DNA of 48,368 nt, taken from positions 1 through 48,368 of the forward strand of contig CAMCCC010000016.1 of the NCBI GenBank assembly GCA_945873205.1, read 5' to 3'. The notes below the pieces were generated by a model. The model had not been told where the DNA came from, did no database searches, and worked only from the letters and a program-made list of their open reading frames with translations. The DNA is from an uncultured bacterium (GTDB taxonomy: Bacteria; Bacillota; Clostridia; Oscillospirales; Oscillospiraceae). Of the stretch, positions 41,376 to 48,368 are shown one piece after another (the stretch's first letter is position 1; every line of letters begins with the position of its first letter). The translations under genes were made by a program, and so were the position numbers.

Positions 41376-42812
41376 ATGGTCTTTTCCTCCCATGTTTTTA
41401 TTTTTGCCTTTCTGCCGTTGGTGCTGCTGGGCTATTATCTGCTGCCCCGGGCAGTCTCCGGCCAGCGGCTTCGCCGGGCGCAGAACCTGTTTCTGATCGC
41501 CGCTTCCCTGTTTTTCTATGGGTATTTCAATGTAAGCTATCTGCTGCTGATCGCCGCCTCCATCCTGGTGAACTACGCCCTGGCCCGGGCCATACAGGAC
41601 TGCCGGCAGCAGGGGCTTGTGAAGCTGTGCTTCATTCTGGGTGTGCTGTTCAATATTCTGCTGATCGGGTATTTCAAATACTACGATTTCTTCATTGAGA
41701 ACATCAACTTCCTCTTCCACAGCAATTATGCCCTGAAGCATCTGCTGCTGCCCCTGGGCATCAGCTTTTTCACCTTCCAGCAGCTTTCCTTCCTGGTATC
41801 CGTATATAAGAAGGAAGAACAGGTGGAGGACTTCATCAACTACTGCGTGTTTGTGCTGTTCTTCCCCCAGCTGGTGGCTGGGCCTATCGTGCTCTACAGC
41901 GAGATGATCCCTCAGTTCCGGGATGAAAGCCGCTGCCGCTTTAACGGCGACAATATGGCCGGCGGCATCTTCATGTTCTGCATCGGGCTTTTTAAAAAAG
42001 TTGTGGTGGCGGACACGGTGGCCCTGTTTGTGGATAACGGTCTGGCCCAGAGCAGTCTTGGCCTGGTGGCCTCCTGGGCCGTTGTGCTGAGTTATGCCAT
42101 GCAGATCTATTTTGACTTCAGCGGTTACTCGGACATGGCCATCGGACTTGGCAAAATGTTCAATATCGATATCCCCTACAACTTCCTTTCCCCTTACAAA
42201 TCGGAGAGCTTTTCCGAGCTGTGGCGGCGCTGGCACATTACCCTGGGACGAGCGCTGAGTACCTATGTATACAAGCCTCTGGGCGGCAGCCGCAAGGGCG
42301 AGTTCAGGGCCTGCGTCAACACCTTTATCACCTTCTTCATCAGCGGCCTTTGGCATGGCGCCGCCTGGACCTATGTGCTCTGGGGCAGTATACAGGGTCT
42401 GCTGATCGCCCTGGAGCGGCCGCTGAGAAGCAAGCTGGCAAAGATCCCCCATCCGCTGCGGGTTTTCAGCACCTTTATCTTGTTTGCTCTGCTGGCCACC
42501 ATCTTCCGCGCAGAGAACTTCAGCCAGCTGGGCATGGTTTTCAGCGGGCTGTTGAATTTCAGCAACATCAATATCGCCCAGATCTCCGCTCTGGTACTGG
42601 ACAACTCCTTTGATTTTCCCACTGCGGTGGACATCATCTATTTGTTCGGTCTGCTGGCGGTGCTGCTGTTCGTTGTGCTTCGCTGCAAAAACTCTAAAGA
42701 AATGCTGGAAAGCTTCCGCTGCGACAGCAAAAGCCTGGCCTTCACGGTGTTCCTGTTTTGCTTCTCGGTGATCCATCTGTCCCGGGGGAGCATTTTTATC
42801 TACTTCAACTTC
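41376..42812 (+). CDS. MBOAT family O-acyltransferase
   Basis: A 478-479 residue protein with about 11-12 membrane helices of the AlgI/PatA/DltB-type MBOAT family, which passes acyl groups across the membrane to a surface polymer. Family motifs are PLGISFFTFQQLSFLVSVYKKE, PQLVAGPIVLY, IYFDFSGYSDMAIGLGKMF, NFLSPYKSESFSELWRRWHITL and FFISGLWHGAAWTYVLWG with the conserved His327. The start at 41376 has AAGGAG just upstream; a TTG five codons earlier is less likely. The SGNH partner follows after about 11 bases. The acceptor polymer is unknown; AlgI-like versus DltB-like assignment favours AlgI because the partner is AlgX/J-like. Confidence 0.92.
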
Positions 42813-42825
42813 TGAGGATGGCGCT

Positions 42826-43911
42826 ATGAACAACAAGAATCTCTCTTCGGCCCAGTGGCTCAGACGCTTCCTGGCCCTGGTGCTGGCGGTGCTGGCAATC
42901 CTGGCAGTGCTGGTTTATATCATCGACCCCTACTATCACTACCGGGCCTATGACCACAAGTATAAGATCGACAAGATCTTCTCCGTACCTGGGGTGGTGA
43001 AAAACTACGACTATGACACCATCATCATCGGTTCTTCCATGACGCAGAATTTTGATATGGACAGCTTCCGCCGGGAGCTGGGACAAAACCCCGTCAAGGC
43101 AACCCTGGGCGGGATCGACACCCCGGAGGTGGCGGCCCTTCTGAAGCTGGCCCAGGATGCCGGCCACGCAGAGAACTACTATCTTTGCATCGATGAAACC
43201 ATGCTCTTCGGCGACGAGGGGGAACAGCGTTTCCCGGAATATCTGATGGACAACAACCCCTTCAACGACTACCGCTACTTCTGGGGCTATGAGGCGTGGA
43301 TGCGCTTTATTCCCCTGGACCTGGCCCTTCTGGCGGCAGACAAGCTGGGCATTGCCCTGCCCCAACGCTTCCAGGATGCCCGCAGTGTGGACAAGATGGG
43401 CGAGTGGGCCTATCGTTACAGTTTCGGCAAGGAGCAGGTGCTGGACGCCTACGCCAACAGTGCAAACGGAGAGGGCATCCAGCTGGATGAGAACGCCGCT
43501 GTGGAGGACCCCATTGCCCAGTGTGACAAGTTTTTAAGCAGCATTGACCTGAGCCAAGGCAATGTGGTGCTGTATTTCCCGCCCTACTCCGCCCTGATGT
43601 GGTACAAAATGCAGCAGGAAGGAAGGCTGGACAATTATTTTGCCGCCAAGCGGTACTTTACAGCGCAGCTCAGCGCCTATGACAATGTGACCATTTATGA
43701 TTTCCAGGGGGCGGACTTCACAACAGACCTGGACAATTATAAGGATGTCCGGCACCATTCCCCGGAAATCAACGACTTTATCGTCCACTGCTTCGCCACC
43801 GGCGAATATCGGATTGCCCCGGAGCAGGTTGTGGAGACAGAGGCCCGGATCCTGCAAAACATAGAAACGCTGCTGGCAGAGAACCCGGAAATTCCCACCC
43901 TGAGAAACTGA
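42826..43911 (+). CDS. SGNH/AlgX-like partner of the MBOAT acyltransferase
   Basis: A 361-residue protein with one N-terminal membrane helix (LRRFLALVLAVLAILAVLVYIIDPYYHYR) and an outer catalytic domain. The SGNH-type nucleophile motif is IIIGSSMTQNF with Ser71 as best candidate, and DVRHH (Asp307, His310) near the C-terminus gives the rest of a triad. This matches the second component of two-gene O-acetylation systems, which moves the acyl group from the MBOAT protein to a surface glycan. GAGG lies 8 bases upstream of the ATG, overlapping the MBOAT stop region. A strong bidirectional terminator follows. Confidence 0.85.
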   Translation: MNNKNLSSAQWLRRFLALVLAVLAILAVLVYIIDPYYHYRAYDHKYKIDKIFSVPGVVKNYDYDTIIIGSSMTQNFDMDSFRRELGQNPVKATLGGIDTPEVAALLKLAQDAGHAENYYLCIDETMLFGDEGEQRFPEYLMDNNPFNDYRYFWGYEAWMRFIPLDLALLAADKLGIALPQRFQDARSVDKMGEWAYRYSFGKEQVLDAYANSANGEGIQLDENAAVEDPIAQCDKFLSSIDLSQGNVVLYFPPYSALMWYKMQQEGRLDNYFAAKRYFTAQLSAYDNVTIYDFQGADFTTDLDNYKDVRHHSPEINDFIVHCFATGEYRIAPEQVVETEARILQNIETLLAENPEIPTLRN

Positions 43912-43926
43912 AACCGCATAAAGAAC

Positions 43927-43974
43927 AAATTCCCCCTGCGCAAAGCCCTTTTGGGCTTCGCGCAGGGGGAATTT
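43927..43974. terminator. Bidirectional terminator
   Basis: Long hairpin: AAATTCCCCCTGCGC pairs with GCGCAGGGGGAATTT, and AAGCCC with GGGCTT around TTTT. It is flanked by A- and T-rich ends and sits between the convergent SGNH and kinase-like genes. Confidence 0.93.
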
Positions 43975-43994
43975 TAGAAGGAGAGGAGAAGTAT

Positions 43995-44618
43995 CTAATC
44001 CATAAAGTCGGGGAGCAGGCGGATGATGCGATTCACGCAGCCATTCTCCCCCAGAGCGGCAGAGTCCAGACACAGGTCGTAGCCGGCAGCATCCCGCCAC
44101 TCCTCGCCGGTATAGTAGCGGTAGTAGTTGGCCCGGCGCTTATCCTCCATGCGGATATAGCGGGTGATCTCGGCGCTGGTTTTGGTGAGCGAGTAGGAGG
44201 CTACCCGCTCATGGCGGGCTTCCAGGGGCGCGTGGATAAAGACCCGCAGCACGTTGGGCATATCCTGCAGCAGATAGTTGCCGCAGCGGCCCAGGATGAT
44301 GCAGCTCTCCATGGCCGCCAGCTCTTTGATGATCTTGGCCTGGAAGCTGAACAGATTCCGGGTGGAGATATAGTCGTCGCTGTCGGGAGGCAGAATTTCT
44401 CCCGTGTAGACCTTCTCGGCGGTGGATAGCAGCTCCTTCAGACCGATGCGCTCATCCGCCGCGCCGAAAAGCCGTTCATGGATGCCGCTGACCTCCGAAG
44501 CCTTGCGCAGCAGGTCCCGGTCATAGTAGGGCACGCCCAGGGCTTCCGACAGTTTTCTGGTGATGTTGTGGCCGCCGCTGCCGGTTTCCCGGGCCACGGT
44601 GATGACAAATTTTTCCAT
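43995..44618 (-). CDS. Cytidylate-kinase-like P-loop protein
   Basis: A 207-residue P-loop kinase-like protein. ITVARETGSGGHNITRKLSEALGVPYYDRDLL carries the nucleotide-binding loop GSGG and matches the cytidylate-kinase-like family 2 (PF13189-type) that is widespread in Clostridia without a proven substrate. CIILGRCGNYLLQ and RRANYYRYYTGEEW are further family features. AAAGGAG precedes the ATG and overlaps the region of the livF stop, only 15 bases away, so it is co-transcribed with the branched-chain amino-acid transporter genes. True CMP kinase function is unlikely to be its main role. Confidence 0.85.
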   Translation of the reverse strand: MEKFVITVARETGSGGHNITRKLSEALGVPYYDRDLLRKASEVSGIHERLFGAADERIGLKELLSTAEKVYTGEILPPDSDDYISTRNLFSFQAKIIKELAAMESCIILGRCGNYLLQDMPNVLRVFIHAPLEARHERVASYSLTKTSAEITRYIRMEDKRRANYYRYYTGEEWRDAAGYDLCLDSAALGENGCVNRIIRLLPDFMD

Positions 44619-44633
44619 TGTGGCAGGCTCCTT

Positions 44634-45338
44634 TCACGCGCCCAGATAGGCCTTGCGCACCCGGTCATCCTCCGCCAGGTCCGCGGCCTTGCCGCTCATG
44701 GCGATGGTGCCGGTCTCCAACACATAGGCCCGGTCGGAAACGGCCAGGGCCATTTTCGCGTTCTGCTCCACCAGCAGGATGGTGATGCCGCTGTCATGGA
44801 GCTGCTGGATGATGGCAAAAATCTCCTTCACCAGCAGAGGCGACAGGCCCATGGAGGGCTCATCCATCAACACAATGCGGGGATCGGTCATCAAGGCCCG
44901 GCCGGTGGCCAGCATCTGCTGCTCGCCGCCGGAGAGGGTGCCCGCCAGCTGCTTCCAGCGCTCCTTCAGGCGGGGGAAGTGAGCATAGACCTTTTCCAGG
45001 TTCTCGTTGATTTTATGCTGATCCTTCAGGATATAGGCCCCCATGCGCAGGTTTTCCTCCACGGTCATGCGGGCAAACACATGGCGTCCTTCCGGCACAT
45101 GGGCCAGGCCCATGTTGATGATCTTATGGGGCGGCGCCTTCTGCAGGTCCTGCCCGTCCAGGGTCACAGAGCCGGAGGCAGCGGTGATCAGGCCGGAGAT
45201 GGTGTGCAGGGTGGTGGTTTTGCCGGCGCCGTTGGCGCCGATAAGGGAGACCAGCTCCCCTTCTCCCACGCTGAGGGAGACGCCCTTCAGGGCATGGATG
45301 GCCCCGTAAAACACGTTCAGGTCTTTGACTTCAAGCAT
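44634..45338 (-). CDS. livF: Branched-chain amino-acid ABC transporter ATPase LivF
   Basis: A 234-residue ATPase. Walker A GANGAGKTTTL near residue 38, signature LSGGEQQMLATGRAL, Walker B IVLMDEPSMGLSP and H-loop ILLVEQN, the Q-N variant typical of LivF. I chose the ATG at 45338, with GGAGG 8 bases upstream. It works with LivG, LivH and LivM to import Leu, Ile, Val or a related compound. It is last of the transporter genes and is followed closely by the kinase-like gene. Confidence 0.95.
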   Translation of the reverse strand: MLEVKDLNVFYGAIHALKGVSLSVGEGELVSLIGANGAGKTTTLHTISGLITAASGSVTLDGQDLQKAPPHKIINMGLAHVPEGRHVFARMTVEENLRMGAYILKDQHKINENLEKVYAHFPRLKERWKQLAGTLSGGEQQMLATGRALMTDPRIVLMDEPSMGLSPLLVKEIFAIIQQLHDSGITILLVEQNAKMALAVSDRAYVLETGTIAMSGKAADLAEDDRVRKAYLGA

Positions 45339-45351
45339 GGTCTTTCCCTCC

Positions 45352-46122
45352 TTATTCGCCCAGATAGGCGGCGATGACCCTGGGGTTGGAGGCAATCTCC
45401 GCCGGCAGGCCGGAAGCGATGGTCTGGCCGTAATCGATGACCTGGATGCGCTCACAGATGTTCATCACCAGGGACATATCGTGCTCAATGAGCAGGATGG
45501 CCACGCCGAAGCGCTCCCGGATGGTGTTGATGCAGGCGAGCAGCTCGGCGGTCTCGGTGGGGTTCATGCCCGCCGCCGGCTCATCCAGCAGCAGCAGCTT
45601 CATATCGGTAGCAAGGGCCCGGGCGATCTCCAGCTTCCGCTGGCGGCCGTAGGGCAGGCTGGCAGCCAGCTCGTTGGCCTTATCCGCCAGGCCGCAGATT
45701 TCCAGCAGCTCCATGGCCTTGTCGGTGATCCGCTTCTCCGTATCCCAATACTTTTTGGTACGGAAGCTGGCGTCGAACAGGTTATAGCGGATGTCCTTGG
45801 TAAAAGCGGCCTTCACGTTGTCGATCACCGTCATCTGCCGGAATAGACGGATGTTCTGGAAGGTGCGGGCCACACCGGCCTCCACAAACTGGTAGGTCTT
45901 TTTGCCGTTGAGGGGCTGGCCGTTGAGAATGACGGTGCCCTCCGTGGGCACATAGACGCCGGTGAGCAGGTTAAAGACGGTGGTCTTGCCGGCACCGTTG
46001 GGGCCGATGAGGCCCACCAGCTCGCCGGGGTAGATTTTGATATTGAAGTCATTGACGGCCTTCAGGCCGCCGAAGCTGATGCCCAGCTTTCTGGTTTCCA
46101 GCACGGGAATCCGTTCATCCAT
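45352..46122 (-). CDS. livG: Branched-chain amino-acid ABC transporter ATPase LivG
   Basis: A 256-residue ATPase. Walker A GPNGAGKTTVFNLLTG, signature LPYGRQRKLEIARAL, Walker B LLLLDEPAAGMNP and H-loop LLIEHDMSLV. VARTFQNIRLF is the LivG Q-loop region. It overlaps livM by 8 bases and is 13 bases from livF. The tail after the H-loop (IQVIDYGQTIASGLPAEIASNPRVIAAYLGE) is the LivG-type C-terminus. Confidence 0.95.
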   Translation of the reverse strand: MDERIPVLETRKLGISFGGLKAVNDFNIKIYPGELVGLIGPNGAGKTTVFNLLTGVYVPTEGTVILNGQPLNGKKTYQFVEAGVARTFQNIRLFRQMTVIDNVKAAFTKDIRYNLFDASFRTKKYWDTEKRITDKAMELLEICGLADKANELAASLPYGRQRKLEIARALATDMKLLLLDEPAAGMNPTETAELLACINTIRERFGVAILLIEHDMSLVMNICERIQVIDYGQTIASGLPAEIASNPRVIAAYLGE

Positions 46123-47269
46123 GGCTCTTGACCCCCTTCCGTTCCGCCCGGGCGGCAGCCTTGTGGGCCAGAGCGGCCCTGATATCGCCCCGGAGATTCA
46201 CCAGGGAAAACTCATAGCTGCCGAAGATGCCCATGGGCCGGAACATAATGACCACGATCAGCATAATGGCGTAAACCAGCATGGGATACTGGAACACCGC
46301 CTGTAAGGAAGCAGGCAGAGCCGCCACCCAGGCGCCGTTCTTGATCTGATAGTTCACAACAAACATGATGACTGCCGCTACCACGGAGCCGGTGAGGGAG
46401 CCCATGCCCCCCAGCACCACCATGACCACCACGAAGGTGGAGTTGAGGATGCCGCCGTTGGTGAAGGCAAAGGAGGAGGTGGACAGGGTGGCGTTGGCGC
46501 AGCTGTACAGCGCTCCGGCCACACCGGCAAAGAAGGCGGAGTAGGCAAAGGTCAGCACCTTGTAATAGGAGGTGTTGATGCCGGAGGCGGAGGCGGCGAT
46601 CTCGTCGTCCCGGATGGCCCGGATGGCCCGGCCGTACTTGGAGCGGATGAACATGAACATCAGCGTCACGCTGATGATGGTCACCAGAATGGCCGCCCAC
46701 AGAAACTCCACCTTGCTCTTGGTGCCGAAGCCCAGGCCGTTTTTATACAGGGAGGCGGCGGCAGAGCCCTGGGCCAGACCGTCCTGGCCGCAGAAGGGCA
46801 GATTGTTGATGATGTTGATGATGATCATGCCGAAGCCCAGGGTGATGATGGCCAGATAGTCTCCCTTCAGCCGCAGAGCGGGAATACCCACCAGCAGGCC
46901 GATGAGAGCGGCCAGCAGCCCGGCGGCGATGACGCAGGCGAACAGCACCAGAATAAAGACCGCGCCGGATTTGTCCTCATAGACGCCGGCACGCTGGCAG
47001 GCCAGGCTCAGAAGCGCCGCCGTATAGGCCCCCACGGCCATGAAGCCGCAGTGGCCCAGAGACAGTTGGCCCAGAAAACCCAGCACCAGGTTCAGAGAGG
47101 CCGCCAGAATCATCAGGTAGCAGCACTGCCACAGGCAGGGAGCCAGCACCAGCTTGAAGCTGCCCTGACTTCCCACCGCCGCGGTGATGAGCTGGAAGGC
47201 GGTAAACAGCACGATGATCACAAGGGTATTGAGCAGATAGCCCTGCCCGGTTTTGTTCAGCTTTTTCAT
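46115..47269 (-). CDS. livM: Branched-chain amino-acid ABC transporter permease LivM
   Basis: A 384-residue permease with about ten membrane helices. GQLSLGHCGFMAVGAYTAALLSL, GDYLAIITLGFGMIIINIINN and the coupling loop RSKYGRAIRAIRDDEIAASASGIN are typical, and GGMGSLTGSVVAA follows. It overlaps the livH stop by 4 bases (ATGA). With LivH it forms the membrane channel. The C-terminal cytoplasmic end has a basic tail (AHKAAARAERKG). Confidence 0.94.
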   Translation of the reverse strand: MKKLNKTGQGYLLNTLVIIVLFTAFQLITAAVGSQGSFKLVLAPCLWQCCYLMILAASLNLVLGFLGQLSLGHCGFMAVGAYTAALLSLACQRAGVYEDKSGAVFILVLFACVIAAGLLAALIGLLVGIPALRLKGDYLAIITLGFGMIIINIINNLPFCGQDGLAQGSAAASLYKNGLGFGTKSKVEFLWAAILVTIISVTLMFMFIRSKYGRAIRAIRDDEIAASASGINTSYYKVLTFAYSAFFAGVAGALYSCANATLSTSSFAFTNGGILNSTFVVVMVVLGGMGSLTGSVVAAVIMFVVNYQIKNGAWVAALPASLQAVFQYPMLVYAIMLIVVIMFRPMGIFGSYEFSLVNLRGDIRAALAHKAAARAERKGVKSHG

Positions 47270-48162
47270 ACCTTCTCACCTACATTCTTGCCCATAATAC
47301 CAGCGGGCTTCAGTACCAGCACGACGATGAGGATCAGGAACACAAAGGTGTCCGCCATGCTGGAGGAGATGTAGCTGGTGGTGAACGACTCCACCAGACC
47401 AATGACGATGCCGCCCAGAACAGCGCCGGGGATGATGCCGATGCCGCCCAGAACAGCGGAGACAAAGGCCTTCAGGCCCAGCAGGGAGCCCATGGTGGTA
47501 TAGATGCGGGGGTACTGGGCCATATACATCAGCGCCGCCACAGCAGCCAGGCCCGAGCCGATGGCGAAGGTCAGCAGGATGGTATGGTTGACATTGATGC
47601 CCATGAGGGTGGCCGCCGCCTTGTCCTCGGACACGCAGCGCATGGCCCGTCCCAGCCGGGTTTTCTGGGTGAACTCATAGAGCAGCACCATGACCACCGC
47701 GCTGATGATGATGGTGAGAATGGTGGTATATTCCAGGGTGACGCTGCCGATCTGCACGCCGCCGGCGGCAAAGATCTGGCTGGCTACCTTGGGGTTAGGC
47801 CCGATGGCCGGGATGGCCTGGGCCAGATTTTCCAGAAAAAGACTCATGGCGATGGCGGTAATCAGAGCGGTCATATTGCTGCCCTTTTTCCGCACCGGCC
47901 GGTAGGCGATCAGCTCGGTTCCCATGCCCACCAGGGCACAGACCACAATGGCCGCCGCCACCGCCGCCCAGGCCGGCAGGCCCAGGGCCAGCGCCAGGGG
48001 AACGGTAAAGATCATTGTATAGCCGCCCACCATGATGAAGTCACCGTGGGCGAAGTTGATGAGGCGTATGATGCCGTAAACCATCGTGTAACCCAAGGCT
48101 ACCAGGGCATAGACGCTGCCCAGCCTTATTCCGACAATCAGGGTCTGAATAAAGGTGCTCAA
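47266..48162 (-). CDS. livH: Branched-chain amino-acid ABC transporter permease LivH
   Basis: A 298-residue permease of about eight helices. GSVYALVALGYTMVYGIIRLINFAHGDFIMVGGY is the strongly conserved LivH start; RLGRAMRCVSEDKAAATLMGIN is the coupling loop, and GLKAFVSAVLGGIG follows. I chose a TTG at 48162, because AGGAG lies 9 bases upstream and the protein then begins right at STFIQTL, the usual length; the longer reading to 48243 would add 27 residues with no family match. The substrate-binding protein gene is not in the window and is expected beyond the right edge. Confidence 0.93.
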   Translation of the reverse strand: MSTFIQTLIVGIRLGSVYALVALGYTMVYGIIRLINFAHGDFIMVGGYTMIFTVPLALALGLPAWAAVAAAIVVCALVGMGTELIAYRPVRKKGSNMTALITAIAMSLFLENLAQAIPAIGPNPKVASQIFAAGGVQIGSVTLEYTTILTIIISAVVMVLLYEFTQKTRLGRAMRCVSEDKAAATLMGINVNHTILLTFAIGSGLAAVAALMYMAQYPRIYTTMGSLLGLKAFVSAVLGGIGIIPGAVLGGIVIGLVESFTTSYISSSMADTFVFLILIVVLVLKPAGIMGKNVGEKV

Positions 48163-48256
48163 GAACTCTCTCTCCTCTCTCTCCGCCGGAAACACCGGCG
48201 GCTTTCCCGGGCCGCTCCGGGTGGGAAACGCGTGCCAAAGCACAGCACAGAAAAAC

Positions 48257-48282
48257 CGTAGGGGCGGCCATTGGCCGTCCGC
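48257..48282. repeat. Short palindromic intergenic repeat
   Basis: GTAGGGGCGGCC-ATT-GGCCGTCCGC, an imperfect palindrome of a type I associate with many gut Clostridia genomes. It sits immediately before the larger repeat at the window end. Confidence 0.6.
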
Positions 48283-48311
48283 CTGTTATGAATGATGCAA
48301 TACTGCCAGTC

Positions 48312-48368
48312 AGAGGCTTCCCCTTGAGGGGAAGCTGGCAGCCGCAGGCTGACTGATGAGGTGGCAAG
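48312..48368. repeat. Partial MITE-like repeat, cut by the window edge
   Basis: GGCTTCCCC-TTGA-GGGGAAGCTGGCAG, then CAGGCTGACTGA and GGTGGCAAG. This follows the same order as the complement of the right half of the element at 24697-24862 (GGCTCCC, GGGAGCTGTCAGC, AGCTGACTGAGGG). The rest lies beyond the window. Confidence 0.65.

Noticed and set aside
45339-45455. 39-codon N-terminal extension of LivF
   Set aside because: It reads through the 3' end of livG in another frame; the ATG at 45338 has GGAGG and begins at the domain start.
48163-48243. 27-codon N-terminal extension of LivH
   Set aside because: The extension (PTRSGPGKPPVFPAEREE) has no permease features and no ribosome site; a TTG at 48162 with AGGAG upstream gives the normal protein.

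Overview
The window is a gene-dense chromosomal segment of about 60% GC from a Gram-positive, spore-forming anaerobe of the class Clostridia. It looks like a gut Oscillospiraceae/Ruminococcaceae-type genome (Oscillibacter, Flavonifractor or Pseudoflavonifractor-like). The basis is Spo0A with 0A boxes, Rex, a DUF1292 protein, a BofC-like protein, a type III pantothenate kinase, a Firmicutes-type GalT, a SAM-I riboswitch in front of metK, and short palindromic intergenic repeats of the kind common in gut Clostridia. No rRNA, tRNA, phage, transposase or CRISPR array was seen.

Layout. 1-4164 (minus): methyltransferase fragment, rsmI, a DegT-like aminotransferase, a DUF1015 protein and coaX. 4227-5690 (minus): membrane-anchored polysaccharide deacetylase. 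6018-10785 (plus): glyS, nadE and gdhA. 10975-12372 (plus): a lipoprotein, a Lar-like zinc ribbon and a small basic protein. 12365-13536 (minus): EFR1-type flavodoxin/ferredoxin and a thioesterase. 13657-16394 (plus): amino-acid permease and amidohydrolase. 16541-17212: rex. 17345-18944: a divergent locus with four micro-ORFs on the minus strand and a LysR regulator on the plus strand. 18953-19245 (minus): a structured RNA with its own promoter and terminator, probably 6S RNA. 19259-19967 (minus): DUF1292 and BofC-like genes. 20186-24625 (plus): PBP1A, a conserved small protein and an SH3/NlpC-P60 cell-wall hydrolase. 24697-24862: MITE-like repeat. 24893-31982 (minus): tex, galT and two paralogous polytopic membrane proteins. 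32090-35988 (minus): GH2 and GH36 galactosidases. 36102-37555 (minus): metK under a SAM-I riboswitch. 37603-39492 (plus): YtrA-type GntR regulator and ABC exporter. 39589-41167 (plus): membrane-anchored barnase-like RNase, then spo0A. 41313-43911 (plus): MBOAT and SGNH/AlgX-like O-acylation pair. 43995-48162 (minus): livH-livM-livG-livF and a cytidylate-kinase-like gene. 48257-48368: intergenic repeats.

Most interesting is 17395-17990. Three tandem micro-ORFs encode virtually the same 18-residue amphipathic peptide (MKKVEKFLEGLYESYLHR or its V4I variant). The differences between copies are almost all synonymous, and each has its own Shine-Dalgarno. A fourth ORF encodes a divergent 19-residue basic relative, and a hairpin terminator follows. 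A well-formed promoter drives them divergently from a LysR-type regulator, and an inverted repeat sits at about -66, the classical LysR recognition position. I know of no described system with this architecture.

Second, nadE has lost two of the three catalytic residues of its glutaminase domain (Lys to Arg, Cys to Gly) but keeps the synthetase motif, and it lies next to the ammonia-handling gdhA. Other points of interest are the tandem membrane-protein paralogs behind galT, a perfect 10-bp-arm operator over the YtrA promoter, a Spo0A receiver with Pro where a Mg-binding Asp is expected, and a barnase-like RNase with no barstar nearby.
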